A stretch of DNA of 34,393 nucleotides from Marinobacterium stanieri (GTDB lineage Bacteria > Pseudomonadota > Gammaproteobacteria > Pseudomonadales > Balneatricaceae): assembly GCF_900155945.1 (NCBI RefSeq), contig NZ_FTMN01000016.1:1-34393 (forward strand), written 5' to 3'. A program made the translations under genes and the position numbers. The notes beneath the pieces were generated by a model that had not been told where the DNA came from, made no database searches, and worked only from the letters and a program-made list of their open reading frames with translations. Below are positions 21,214 to 31,041 of the stretch, in pieces. The first letter of the stretch is position 1. Every line of letters begins with the position of its first letter.

Positions 21214-24009
21214 TTATTCAGACTCCGGCTGAGTTGGACGGTGGTTGGTGGTGAGCTTGCCCAGGTTGGCCAGGATCAGCAGAGTCGCGCCTATCACGGT
21301 CAGGTAGACGCCGAGGTCAAACACCATGGCGCTGGCCAGTTCGAACTTGCCGATCCAGGGCAGCTTGAAGTAATCGAACCAGGAGGTCAGGAAGGGGCGA
21401 TCGAACGCCCAGCTGCCCAGACCTGTCAGTGTGGCGATAAGCACACCGCTGCCGATCAGCCACTGGTAGTCCAGCTTCAGGCGAGCCTTCATCCAGTCGA
21501 CCCCGTGGGCAACATACTGCTGTACCAGCGCTACCGATGTCACCAGGCCGGCGATAAAGCCACCGCCCGGCAGGTTGTGGCCACGCAGGAAGATATAGAC
21601 GGATACCAGCAGCGCCAGCGGCAGCAGACTCTGGGAGATCACGGCCAGCATCATCGGATGGCGATCACGCGCCCAGGGGCGGCCATGCTCATCACCGGCC
21701 GGCATGAACAGGCGCATGCGTGCGATCAGCTTGAAGATACCCAGCGCTGCGATGCCCAGTACGGTGATCTCGCCCAGAGTATCGAAGCCACGGAAGTCCA
21801 CCAGTATCACGTTGACCACGTTGGTACCGCCGCCACCGATCTTGCTGTTGGCAAGGAAGTAGTCGGAGATGCTGTCCAGTGGTCGCGTCATCATGGCGTA
21901 GTTGATGGTGCCGACAACACCACCGATCATGGCGGCAATGGCCAGGTCACGGACTACACGACGGGGTGAGGATTCCTTCGGCGTTTTCTGTGGCAGGAAG
22001 AACAGTGCCAGCATCAGCAGGATCACGGTTACGACTTCCACCGACAGCTGGGTCAGCGCCAGGTCGGGGGCCGAGAAGCGGGCAAAGGCGATGGACACGA
22101 TCAGGCCCACCACGGACAGGGTCAGAAGGGCAATCATACGCTTGCGGTGCCAGATCACGGTTGCCAGTGCACTCAGGCACAGCAGCACTGCAGCGGTGAT
22201 TTCAACACCATCAATGGGCAGGTGCGGACGCAGACCGGCGGTGGTATTCAGGTCCATCAACGGGCCTGCGGTCAGTACCAGCGCGAACAGCAACAGCAGC
22301 CACATATAACGTTGCAACGAGCCGTTCTCGTAGAACTTGTGCACGCGAGTCGCCGCCGCGACCAGCCATTGAATGGCACTCTCAAATGCCATTTTTGCGT
22401 CTGTTTCCGGGAATTGCGCCTGGAACTGGTACAGATGACGGCGGTTGTAGTAGATCATCAGGCCGCCCATCATGGCGATCACGCTCATCAGCAACGGCAG
22501 GTTGAAACCATGCCAGATCGACAGGCTGTAATCGGGCAGGTTACCCGCCAGTACGGCCGATGAGGCCGAGTCCAGCAGACCGCCAATGATATAGCCCGGG
22601 AAAATACCCAGCAGCAGACAGAGTGCTACCAGAATCTCCACCGGAATCCGCATGTAGCGCGGCGGCTCGTGAGGTGTCTTGGGCAGGTCGATCGGTTCGC
22701 CGTTAAAGAACACATCATGGATAAAGCGGGTGGAGTAGGCCACCGAGAATACACCGCCCAGTGTTGCCAGTACCGGTACCATCCAGGACAGGGAGCCCAG
22801 CGACACCTGATGCAGGGTCTCGGCGAAGAACATCTCCTTGGACAGGAAGCCGTTCAGCAATGGCACACCGGCCATGGAAGCGGCTGCGACCATGGCCAGC
22901 GTGGCGGTATAGGGCATGTATTTCCAAAGGCCATTGAGCTTGCGCATATCACGTGAGCCGGACTCATGGTCGATGATGCCCGCAGCCATGAACAGCGATG
23001 CCTTGAAGGTGGCGTGGTTGATGATATGGAAGATCGCGGCCACGGCAGCCAGTTGGGTGTCCATGCCCAGCAGCAGGGTAATCAGGCCCAGATGACTGAC
23101 GGTGGAATAGGCCAGCAGCCCCTTGAGGTCGTGCTTGAACAGGGCGATATAGGCGCCCAGCAGCAGGGTGGCAAGGCCGGTCAGGCTGACAATCAGGAAC
23201 CAGAGCTCGGTGCCGGACAGGACCGGGTAAAAGCGGGCCAGCAGGAAAATACCGGCTTTTACCATCGTGGCCGAGTGCAAGTAGGCACTGACCGGGGTGG
23301 GTGCCGCCATGGCGTGCGGCAGCCAGAAATGGAACGGGAACTGGGCGGACTTGGTGAAGGCACCCAGCAGGACCAGCACCAGTGCCACCGGGTAGGCGCT
23401 GTGCTCACGCAGGGTATCACCACTGGCCAGCACCACACTGAGGTCGTAACTGCCGACAATATGCGCGATCAGCAGTAAACCGGCCAGCAGGGCAAGACCG
23501 CCGGCACCGGTGACGGTCAGCGCCATACGTGCACCCTTGCGGGCTTCACTCTTGTGGTTCCAGAAGCTGATCAACAGGAAGGAGCTGATACTGGTCAGCT
23601 CCCAGAACAGCCACAGCTGGATCAGGTTGTTGGCGGTGACAATGCCCACCATCGCGGTCATGAACAGGATCAGGTAAGCGTAAAAACGGGACATGGAGTC
23701 CTGTTCGGACAAGTAATAGCGAGCATAGAGGATGATCAACAGACCTATGCCCAGAATCAGCAGGCAGAACAGCAATGCCAGACCATCGAGGCGGAAGGAC
23801 AGCTCCAGCCCCAGGGATGGAATCCAGCTAAAGCTCTCCTGCAACGTCGTGCCCGCGAACACCTGAGGTGCCGCATACAGGACCATGAACAGCGCAACGG
23901 CTGGCAGAATGGCGGTCATCAGCGCGCAGGCGCTGCGTCCGAACCTTTCGGTCAGGAGTGGCATCAGGGTACCGAGTAACGGCAATAAAGGTATCCAGAA
24001 CAGGTTCAT
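21214..24009 (-). CDS. mrpA: MrpA with fused MrpB domain (PhaAB), antiporter main subunit
   Basis: A 931-residue membrane protein. Residues about 1-500 form a NuoL-like antiporter module with Glu137 in [17 protein letters not shown] helical middle follows. From about 795 there is an MrpB-like domain marked by [15 protein letters not shown], which in seven-gene Mrp systems is a separate gene; its fusion here defines the six-gene (group 2) type. The complex exchanges cytoplasmic Na+ (or K+/Li+) for protons across the inner membrane. ATG at 24009 has only a weak ribosome site. It is the first gene of mrpACDEFG, which continues into mnmC. Confidence 0.95.
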   Translation of the reverse strand: MNLFWIPLLPLLGTLMPLLTERFGRSACALMTAILPAVALFMVLYAAPQVFAGTTLQESFSWIPSLGLELSFRLDGLALLFCLLILGIGLLIILYARYYLSEQDSMSRFYAYLILFMTAMVGIVTANNLIQLWLFWELTSISSFLLISFWNHKSEARKGARMALTVTGAGGLALLAGLLLIAHIVGSYDLSVVLASGDTLREHSAYPVALVLVLLGAFTKSAQFPFHFWLPHAMAAPTPVSAYLHSATMVKAGIFLLARFYPVLSGTELWFLIVSLTGLATLLLGAYIALFKHDLKGLLAYSTVSHLGLITLLLGMDTQLAAVAAIFHIINHATFKASLFMAAGIIDHESGSRDMRKLNGLWKYMPYTATLAMVAAASMAGVPLLNGFLSKEMFFAETLHQVSLGSLSWMVPVLATLGGVFSVAYSTRFIHDVFFNGEPIDLPKTPHEPPRYMRIPVEILVALCLLLGIFPGYIIGGLLDSASSAVLAGNLPDYSLSIWHGFNLPLLMSVIAMMGGLMIYYNRRHLYQFQAQFPETDAKMAFESAIQWLVAAATRVHKFYENGSLQRYMWLLLLFALVLTAGPLMDLNTTAGLRPHLPIDGVEITAAVLLCLSALATVIWHRKRMIALLTLSVVGLIVSIAFARFSAPDLALTQLSVEVVTVILLMLALFFLPQKTPKESSPRRVVRDLAIAAMIGGVVGTINYAMMTRPLDSISDYFLANSKIGGGGTNVVNVILVDFRGFDTLGEITVLGIAALGIFKLIARMRLFMPAGDEHGRPWARDRHPMMLAVISQSLLPLALLVSVYIFLRGHNLPGGGFIAGLVTSVALVQQYVAHGVDWMKARLKLDYQWLIGSGVLIATLTGLGSWAFDRPFLTSWFDYFKLPWIGKFELASAMVFDLGVYLTVIGATLLILANLGKLTTNHRPTQPESE

Positions 24010-24078
24010 CAGCGGGACGAACTCCAGTCAGTTAAGTGTGTGGTGAATGCTACCGGCGGACGCCGATACAGCCGATAT

Positions 24079-24087
24079 ACTATAACA
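24079..24087 (-). promoter_or_regulatory. Candidate extended -10 promoter of the mrp operon
   Basis: On the minus strand TGTTATAGT matches the extended -10 form TGnTATAAT with one mismatch; no good -35 is seen. Transcription would start about 60-65 bases before the mrpA ATG. The surrounding intergenic stretch (24010-24172) is AT-rich only here. Confidence 0.4.
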
Positions 24088-24131
24088 AAAGTAGTAGTTT
24101 ATACCGTTTGAACGCGCCGGAGTCCACCGCT

Positions 24132-24165
24132 GCCGCCGTCCATCCAGAGAGGATGGAACGGCGGC
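24132..24165. repeat. Strong stem-loop between chpA and mrpA
   Basis: GCCGCCGTCCATCC and GGATGGAACGGCGGC pair over 14 bases with a single bulged A and a 5-base loop (AGAGA). It lies just downstream of the chpA stop. Neither side is followed by a T-run, so it is not a classical intrinsic terminator. It may protect the chpA mRNA end or help separate the two operons. Confidence 0.6.
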
Positions 24166-24172
24166 AAGGCGA

Positions 24173-27100
24173 CTAGAACAGCAGGGTCTGAACCTGGTCC
24201 AGCACCTGGGTTTCGGTCCAGGGTTTGGTCAGGTAGGCAGAGACACCGGCGGCTTCTGCTTCGCCACGGTGTTTGTGGGTGGAACGGGAGGTGATCATCA
24301 CCACAGGGATGTTGTTGTACTGCTTGCTGTTACGCAGGATGGCCGCCAGTTCCATGCCGCTCATGCGTGGCATTTCCAGGTCGGTCAGGACAATGGCAGG
24401 CGGTTCCTGACGGATCTTGTCCAATGCATCCAGGCCATCGATGGCGGTGCGTACTTCGTAGCCGCTGTCGCTGAGCAGGGTCGCCAGTGTCTTACGGGCG
24501 CTGAGGGAGTCATCCACCACCAGCACTTCCGGCAGGTGCAGGTTGAACTCGGGCTCTGCTAGTTCGGATACCGGACTCAGGGCCGAATGACGCTGGCGGA
24601 TACGTCCCTGCAGATCGACGATGGGTGCCACGCTGCCGTCGGCAAGAATGGTAACGCCGGGTACACCGGGGATATCGGGCAGGTGCTCGCCCATGGACTT
24701 GAACACCTGCTCGCGGTGGGCCAATACTTCGGGCACAAATACCGCCGCTTTTTCGCCCTGGTCCAGTTTGACCAGCAGCACCGGGAACAGGCGCTTGCCG
24801 CTGTAATCCCCAGGCTTTTCACCCAGCAGGGTTTCCAGCGTGTAGGCCGGGTAAACACCTTCTGCAGTGGTAAAGGTCATGCCGTCATCGGAGCTGTTGA
24901 TCTCGCCATCGGCCGACAGTAGGCTCTGTTCGATAGTGTGGCTGGACAGGGCATGGATACGCTTGTTGGCGCTGCGCACCAGCAGGGTATGGATCAGCAG
25001 CGACGAGGCCGGTAGTGCCAAGTCGAAACGGGTGCCTTCATTCTGTACCGAATGGATACTGATGGTGCCTTGCAGGCGGGTAACTTGCTGATACACCACG
25101 TCCATGCCGATGCCACGCCCGGACAATTGGCTGACTTCATCTCGGGTCGAGAACCCGGGAATCAGAATCAGGCGCTGGGCTTCGTTATCCGACAATTCTC
25201 TCTTGTCAGTAAGAAGTCCCTTGCGTTCGGCAATTTCTTTAACGCGATTGACGTTGATGCCGCTGCCATCGTCAGAGCAACTAACCTGAATCTGGTTTTC
25301 GGCTTGACGGAAGCTGATCGTCAGTGTGCCTACCGTATCCTTTCCGGTATCTGCTCGTACATCGGAAGCTTCCAGCCCATGGTCCACTGCATTGCGAATA
25401 ATGTGCATTAGCGGGTCAGCCAGCTTGCTCAGAATTTGGCTATCGACAAGTACATTCTCTCCCTCAATTATAAGGCGTGCTTCTTTGCCGGCTGCGCGGC
25501 ATGCCTGACGCATGATACGCTGCATTCGTGAAGTGAGTGTTTTGACTGCAACTAGACGGGTGCTGAGTACGTTATCCAGTGATTCCTTTTGCAGGTTGGT
25601 CTGAGAAGCATGCATTTCGTCCAGCTGACGCAAGTGGTGCGCCATTTCATGACCTACTTCTCTTACATCTGCTACAGCCTCTTGAAGCTGGGACAACGTC
25701 GTATGAATGCTGTGGTAGCGATCCATTTCAAGAGGGTCGAAATCGCTGTCATCGCTTGCCTCAGAGGGGTGCAGGGTGAAATAGTCCAAAAGCTGTTGCT
25801 CGATGTCGAACATGACCTTTTGCAGCGCTCGTTGACGGTCGCGGTTTGCTCGTGCGAGGCGGTGCATTTGGCTCAAGCGTTCATCAAGCTGAGCATTCAG
25901 AGTGCTTGACTCACCGGCGATACGAAACAGATTGTCGAGTAAGCTTACGGGCACACGTAATTGGCCTGCTTGTTCACTTTCGCCAGGTTTAGTAATTTCC
26001 TTTTTCGACGGAGAGAGGGGAGTAGAAGGCACCTTTTTAATGGCTTGCTTCTCGGGGTCAAGCTTCTCAGCTGATTGTCGTGTTTGACCTGCCGCCTCAA
26101 CGCCCTCGGTTTTAAGCCGATAATGCCAGTCCATCAGGCACTGAAGCACTTCTAATGCGCCGTCAGGGTTAGGCTCAGATTCGCTGATGGCTTCACTCAT
26201 TTGAGCAAGGCAATCAACTGATTCTGTAAGGTCTTCTGATAACTGTTTGCCTGGAAGAATGTCTGAATTTGTGAGTGTTTCCAGAATTTCTTCCATACAG
26301 TGGGTCAATTGAGCCAAGCCGCGAATACCCGCCATGTTGGCTAGGCCTTTAATCGTATGTGCAGCTCTTTGAGCACTGAGCAGGTATTCAGCTTCTTGAT
26401 CGGTTATAACTGTTTGCAGGCATTGTTGTAGCTCATCAACGAGTGTTGGCAACTCCCCGTACAGCATTTCCAATAACTGAGGATCGATATCGTCTGCAAT
26501 TGAAAGATCAATATCTTCATGTGTGGCGTGCTGTTGTTCAATATCTTCAGATGACTGTATGCCGGCCAGTGCAAGCAGGCCGGTTAGAAATGCCGACTGC
26601 TGGTTCGTTGCATAAATAGGCAGAGCAGGGTCGCTTATTGCATCCACCACTGAGTCACGGTCACTTTTATTACCCAGGTCGCCTAGGTGAGCTTGGAGCG
26701 CTTCGAGGCAGTAAGTAAAATGCTCATGCTCGTACTCTTCCAGAGGCTTGCGACGTAATGCCATGTAACTCAGGTTTCGTCCCAAGCCTTCAAGTAGTAT
26801 GCGTACACCGCTGAGGTGAACTGTCTCACAGGCACGCTCAAGCGGAAGCAAAGCTTCCATGCTTGCTTCAAGTAAGTTCGGGTTACTGTTTGCTGCTGTC
26901 TGTTCCCATAGTTGGGTCAGTTGCATCAAAGAGCCCGACAACATAGTCAGAATCTGAGGGTCAATTTTGGGGCCTGCTTGCTCTAGCAGGCTCATGTTCA
27001 CGTTACAAAAGTCAGGCTTCTCTAATATCTCTTTGGGCGCTTCTGAGTTGATAAAGCCTGAATGCTTGGGCTCTTGCTGATGTGCTTCCCCAGCAGGGAG

Positions 27101-28255
27101 GGGAACTGGTAGTTCATTCGGTGCAAATGCAATATCAGCTAAAGCGCACAGTTCGAATTGTTCTTCTGCACTCAGAGGAGTAGGCCATTGCTCGTCAGCT
27201 AAAAAGTCGATTGTTTTCTTACAGGTTGCTTTGTCTGGGGCTTGAAGTAATAGGTCCAGCAACTGGCAAAGGCTTACAGCAGCAGGCGTGTGAGTCTCAT
27301 CCAGTGTCCCGCAGCTTTCACTGGACAAGGCAAACAAGTCGGAAATTAAGGTTGGATCAATTTCACTTAGAGATTCGCTCAATTCAATGAGCAGCTCTGA
27401 TAATTCTTCTGGTGAACTTGCAGAGTTCAAAGCCGATGTTGCGGGCCCGGCCGCAGAGGAAAGCTCACAAACGTCTTCTTCCAAATAAATTGTGTCAGGC
27501 TCATTTGGGTTTTGTTGTTCAGTCGGCCGAAAGGCCTCGTCTATGAGCGCTTGCAGCTCTTGCTGTTCCTCAGGCGTCACAGGATTTGACCAGTGACTGT
27601 CAGAAAGAGCTATAAGTACAGCCGTTGCGTGTTCATGGTTTGGCTGTGCCAGCAAATGGTCAATTCTGAAAAATAGGCTTGGTAAATAAGGGTGCCCAAG
27701 GCTTTCTAGAGTACTACATAACTCTGCGCTCAGTGCGCAGAGGTCTGAAATAAGAGGGGGATATTCATCAGGTAAAGACTCGCTGAGCTCAACAAGGTGC
27801 TCGCTTAAGTCTTCACAACTGGATGCTTGTTCCAAGAGTTGTGTTGCTTTGCCTGGCGAGGAAACAATCTCTATCTCAGTCAGAGGCCCCCACTCTTCAG
27901 CAAGAAGCTCTGGTAGCAGGGTTAGATCTTCTGCTCCCAGTGGCGAGCGCCAGCTGGGAGATGTCAGAGTAGTAGTTGTTGCCGAGAGCAAAGCGTCCAA
28001 TGACTCTTGTTTGGAAAGAGCCGCAAGGATGAAACAAATGTCAGCTTGATGCTCAGGTGTCAACGCAGTTTCCTCAGATGACACCAGTTCAGACATGAGG
28101 GCCAGCAACTCGCCCATGCCAGTGAAGTTAGCCTCCTGAAAAGCCTCAGACAGCTCGGCGAGATCCTCAGCCAACTGATCGGTTGGTTGACCGACCTGAT
28201 TAATCAGGGTCTCTAGCTGGTCTATCAGCATCGGCTTAAGACTGCGTTCCTTCAT
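24173..28255 (-). CDS. ChpA/PilL-like hybrid CheA histidine kinase with N-terminal repeats
   Basis: A 1360-residue kinase. Three related ~100-residue segments (about 24-125, 145-244, 280-380) are followed by a helical region (430-560) and one recognisable phosphotransfer domain (590-700, His633 in AHTIKG). The kinase core comes next: N-box HIIRNAVDHG (951-960), DDGSGI (995-1000), GRGIGMDVV (1046-1054). A CheW-like domain (about 1085-1225) and a receiver (1243-1360, Asp1292, Lys1344) end the protein. It would phosphorylate the PilG/PilH-like receivers. ATG at 28255 is preferred because TGAGGAA lies 11 bases upstream, over the MCP stop. The open frame extends 23 codons further, but only inside the MCP gene. 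GC content drops sharply upstream of codon ~1020. Confidence 0.92.
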   Translation of the reverse strand: MKERSLKPMLIDQLETLINQVGQPTDQLAEDLAELSEAFQEANFTGMGELLALMSELVSSEETALTPEHQADICFILAALSKQESLDALLSATTTTLTSPSWRSPLGAEDLTLLPELLAEEWGPLTEIEIVSSPGKATQLLEQASSCEDLSEHLVELSESLPDEYPPLISDLCALSAELCSTLESLGHPYLPSLFFRIDHLLAQPNHEHATAVLIALSDSHWSNPVTPEEQQELQALIDEAFRPTEQQNPNEPDTIYLEEDVCELSSAAGPATSALNSASSPEELSELLIELSESLSEIDPTLISDLFALSSESCGTLDETHTPAAVSLCQLLDLLLQAPDKATCKKTIDFLADEQWPTPLSAEEQFELCALADIAFAPNELPVPLPAGEAHQQEPKHSGFINSEAPKEILEKPDFCNVNMSLLEQAGPKIDPQILTMLSGSLMQLTQLWEQTAANSNPNLLEASMEALLPLERACETVHLSGVRILLEGLGRNLSYMALRRKPLEEYEHEHFTYCLEALQAHLGDLGNKSDRDSVVDAISDPALPIYATNQQSAFLTGLLALAGIQSSEDIEQQHATHEDIDLSIADDIDPQLLEMLYGELPTLVDELQQCLQTVITDQEAEYLLSAQRAAHTIKGLANMAGIRGLAQLTHCMEEILETLTNSDILPGKQLSEDLTESVDCLAQMSEAISESEPNPDGALEVLQCLMDWHYRLKTEGVEAAGQTRQSAEKLDPEKQAIKKVPSTPLSPSKKEITKPGESEQAGQLRVPVSLLDNLFRIAGESSTLNAQLDERLSQMHRLARANRDRQRALQKVMFDIEQQLLDYFTLHPSEASDDSDFDPLEMDRYHSIHTTLSQLQEAVADVREVGHEMAHHLRQLDEMHASQTNLQKESLDNVLSTRLVAVKTLTSRMQRIMRQACRAAGKEARLIIEGENVLVDSQILSKLADPLMHIIRNAVDHGLEASDVRADTGKDTVGTLTISFRQAENQIQVSCSDDGSGINVNRVKEIAERKGLLTDKRELSDNEAQRLILIPGFSTRDEVSQLSGRGIGMDVVYQQVTRLQGTISIHSVQNEGTRFDLALPASSLLIHTLLVRSANKRIHALSSHTIEQSLLSADGEINSSDDGMTFTTAEGVYPAYTLETLLGEKPGDYSGKRLFPVLLVKLDQGEKAAVFVPEVLAHREQVFKSMGEHLPDIPGVPGVTILADGSVAPIVDLQGRIRQRHSALSPVSELAEPEFNLHLPEVLVVDDSLSARKTLATLLSDSGYEVRTAIDGLDALDKIRQEPPAIVLTDLEMPRMSGMELAAILRNSKQYNNIPVVMITSRSTHKHRGEAEAAGVSAYLTKPWTETQVLDQVQTLLF

Positions 28256-28268
28256 CTGCCGACGTTCC

Positions 28269-30080
28269 TCAGTTTTTGCTCTGATGCTGCAATTTAAAGA
28301 CGCTAATAGAGCGTTCCAGCTCACCTGCGGCGTCTACCAGGCGTGAAGACAATTGCTTCTGTTGCAGCATTTCGTTGTTTGTTGCCTGTGTAAACGCATT
28401 GATACTATCGGCACGTTCGCGAAGTGACTGTGTGAGCTTCGCTTGCCCGGTAGCGTTTTGAGCTATGCGCAGAACTGACTCTACAAGAGACTGAGTCGTA
28501 TCTCGGGTTTGCTCCATACGCTCACCAGCCTGCTCTGCCAATCGAGTGCCAGTGACAACGTCTTCGATGGCGGTATTGATTACATGGATGGTATCAGCTG
28601 TTTCAAGCTGGATATTGTTCACAAGGTTTTCGATTTCAGCAGTGGCTTCCCGTGAGTTTTCAGAAAGTCGCTGTACCTCGTCTACAACCACCATTAGCCC
28701 TCGGCCCGCCTCGCCTGCTGAAGCAGCGTGCATACTCGCGTTGAGGGACAAAATATGTGTGCGTTCAGAAATGTTATTGATCAGGCTGATGATGCCACCA
28801 ATTTCCTGAGAACGCTCACCCAGCCTTTTAATTCGTTTCTCTGCTTCGTGAATGGTCTCACGAATTTTATTAATACTTGCTACTGTAGCTGTTACGGATT
28901 CTTTGGCATTCTCAGAGGTGACAATGGCCTTTTGTGATGTGTTGTTACTTACAGAAGCAAGTTTTGCGATTAACCCCATTGCTTTGATTGCAGAATCCAA
29001 GCCTTTAAGAGTTTCATTGATTTGCTCTTGCTCTTTACCTGCCTGAAATAGAACTGTTTCAGACTGCTCCTGCAGCTGCATTGACGTGCTGTTTACTTCG
29101 GATGTTACGCCACTTACTTCGTGCAAGACGTTTTCGATGGAATCAGTAAGCTGGTTGATTGAATCCGCTATTGCACCGGTAATATCTTCCGCAACAGGTA
29201 CTCTTACTGTCAGGTCCTTCTGGCTTATTTTAAAGACACTTTGTATTAGCTGAATAATGGAGTCATTGAGTTTTTTGTTTTCGTTTGCCTGAATGGCCAA
29301 AGCTTCTTCTTTTTCGTCCAGCAAGTTATTAAGAACGCTGGCCATTTGTCCTAGCTCGTCACGGCTATCCAGAGGTGCACGTGCGTCTTTGTCACCGTTT
29401 CGAACGGCGCTAACGGTGTTATGTAATTGAGTGAGTGGGTCGAGCACCCCATATTTTACAATCGCTAGTGCGATAGCCAGTGCTATACCTAAAAGGACCA
29501 ATGATGCAAAAAACAGTTTCAACATCTGTGCCTTAGCTTCATTGCGTCGGTTAGTCGCTTCTGCACTAAAAGCATTGGGCAATAGTTGACGCAAAACCCT
29601 TTCATGTTGCAATCGAGCAAAAATGGGCCCGAAAGCTTTTTGGAGTCTTAGAACGCGCTCTTCGTCAGGAGCGGTTGACTGTTTAATTATTGCAAGTTCA
29701 TTGAGTGCGCCTTCAAGATCCAGATTATCCAACTGGTTTCTCAGAATTGCTGCACTAGGAAGTTGCCCTAGCAAAGCAGGAAGGCGTTCAAGGTGGCCTG
29801 ATAGAGCCAAAGTATGCTGTTCAAGAGCATTTATGGCTGCTGGAGAGAGTGAAAGCCTGGCTCGGGTAAAAGCAATACGTGCCTCTTGTAGATCTTCAGT
29901 GAGCGTTGAAACTGCGTCTTGAATTGCCCGCGTTTCTGCGCCTATGCGCAAGGATTCCTCATCTATTACGATGGTCCGATAATAAGAAGTTGCAAGCGCA
30001 ATAATACCCAATACAAGGAGAAGGCCTGCTATCGCGAACCGAGCACTGATACGAATGTTTTGCAGATTCCATGAAAACAT
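28269..30080 (-). CDS. PilJ-like methyl-accepting chemotaxis protein
   Basis: A 603-residue receptor. TM1 is about 13-33, a helical periplasmic domain spans about 34-186, and TM2 is about 188-209. HAMP1 (211-256) and a second HAMP-like segment (276-320) precede the cytoplasmic signalling hairpin. The tip is at about 437-470 and includes THILSLNASMHAASAGEAGR. His451 and Ser454 replace the Glu and Arg found at these tip positions in E. coli Tsr. Poly-HAMP architecture and neighbours point to PilJ. ATG at 30080 has AAGGT 7 bases upstream. The stop codon supplies part of the chpA ribosome site. Confidence 0.9.
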   Translation of the reverse strand: MFSWNLQNIRISARFAIAGLLLVLGIIALATSYYRTIVIDEESLRIGAETRAIQDAVSTLTEDLQEARIAFTRARLSLSPAAINALEQHTLALSGHLERLPALLGQLPSAAILRNQLDNLDLEGALNELAIIKQSTAPDEERVLRLQKAFGPIFARLQHERVLRQLLPNAFSAEATNRRNEAKAQMLKLFFASLVLLGIALAIALAIVKYGVLDPLTQLHNTVSAVRNGDKDARAPLDSRDELGQMASVLNNLLDEKEEALAIQANENKKLNDSIIQLIQSVFKISQKDLTVRVPVAEDITGAIADSINQLTDSIENVLHEVSGVTSEVNSTSMQLQEQSETVLFQAGKEQEQINETLKGLDSAIKAMGLIAKLASVSNNTSQKAIVTSENAKESVTATVASINKIRETIHEAEKRIKRLGERSQEIGGIISLINNISERTHILSLNASMHAASAGEAGRGLMVVVDEVQRLSENSREATAEIENLVNNIQLETADTIHVINTAIEDVVTGTRLAEQAGERMEQTRDTTQSLVESVLRIAQNATGQAKLTQSLRERADSINAFTQATNNEMLQQKQLSSRLVDAAGELERSISVFKLQHQSKN

Positions 30081-30110
30081 GTTGATTACCTTGAAAAGGA
30101 TGATCCAGTT

Positions 30111-30635
30111 TTATTGTTGTTTGTTAAACAGAGTGTGAGCTTTGAAATGTTCCAAAAGTGCTTTATGGTTTATCTCAAGCCAAATTCGATTATTATGATT
30201 CCATGTTGAAATAATAAAATCTTTTAAAGCTGTTGGAGTAACTTCTGGGTTTTCTTCGCTAGACATTGACGGGTCAACCAGTATTGAGGGAAGTTGGTCA
30301 ATAATAAAGCCCGCAGTATCTGGGTGGCTGCCCAGTAACAAAAACCAGGTATTGCCCTTCGACCTTGCTTTCACAGCTTCAGGCTCTAAAAAAACACCCA
30401 AGTCATATATAGGGACTACATTACCCCGGTGGTTAATAAAACCGGAAAACCAGCTTGAACACCCTGGTATCGGGCAGATACTTTGTTGGGTAGCAACTTC
30501 GCAATGGGTGTCCGCCTGAAGAAGAAAATTCCAAGCGTTAATACTGAAGCCATGACGAATGGCTTCAGCTGTGTTGGCTTGTTCGTCCGTATCAGCCATT
30601 AACACTCTGTTAAGTGTACTGTTGAGATCATCCAT
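30111..30635 (-). CDS. PilI-like CheW adaptor protein
   Basis: A 174-residue CheW-family protein that should bridge the MCP and the hybrid kinase. The core motif is visible as GFINHRGNVVPIYDLGVFL, the CheW signature of a new loop followed by VPIYDL. The gene is very AT-rich (one 60-base line at 30181 counts 23 % GC). The ATG at 30635 has no clear ribosome site. An in-frame ATG at 30599 has AGAG about 6 bases upstream and would give 162 residues, so the start is uncertain. Confidence 0.87.
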   Translation of the reverse strand: MDDLNSTLNRVLMADTDEQANTAEAIRHGFSINAWNFLLQADTHCEVATQQSICPIPGCSSWFSGFINHRGNVVPIYDLGVFLEPEAVKARSKGNTWFLLLGSHPDTAGFIIDQLPSILVDPSMSSEENPEVTPTALKDFIISTWNHNNRIWLEINHKALLEHFKAHTLFNKQQ

Positions 30636-30646
30636 AGTGCTGACTG

Positions 30647-31012
30647 TTAGCTAAATTCTTTGACTTGATCAAGAATATCTTGATCTGAAAAAGGTTTGGC
30701 TACCAAAGAACTTGCACCTTGTAGCTGCGCCCATACACGGTCGGCTTCTTGGTGTTTACTGGAAACAATAACCACAGGAATGTCACGCGTAGATTCGCCA
30801 CCGGTGATGTGGCGACAGGCGGAAAAGCCATCGACACCAGGCATCACGATATCCATGAAGATGAGATCAGGCTTTTCCTGTTCAGCCATAGTGATGCCTT
30901 GCTGACCATTGGTAGCAATGAAAACCTGCGCACCAGTTTGTTTCAGAATGCCGTGCAGTTTCTGTTGCTGAATGGGGTCGTCTTCAACGATTAGGATCTT
31001 GTTCATGGCCAT
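30647..31012 (-). CDS. PilH-like single-domain response regulator
   Basis: A 121-residue receiver domain: acidic pocket Asp11/Asp12, phosphorylation site Asp54 in IFMDIVMPG, conserved Lys in VAKPF. The segment VVIVSSKHQEADRVWAQLQG closely resembles the corresponding part of PilH. It is expected to receive phosphate from the ChpA-like kinase. Start is uncertain: ATG 31012 (12 bases after GGAG) is used; GTG 31021 and ATG 31006 are alternatives. Confidence 0.88.
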   Translation of the reverse strand: MAMNKILIVEDDPIQQQKLHGILKQTGAQVFIATNGQQGITMAEQEKPDLIFMDIVMPGVDGFSACRHITGGESTRDIPVVIVSSKHQEADRVWAQLQGASSLVAKPFSDQDILDQVKEFS

Positions 31013-31041
31013 TTTGTCCACTTACTCCGGTATGATGCGCA

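Noticed and set aside
22966-23478. A 170-codon plus-strand frame, with several others, opposite mrpA
   Set aside because: Gln/Gly/His-rich antisense translation with no motifs; mrpA covers the whole stretch.
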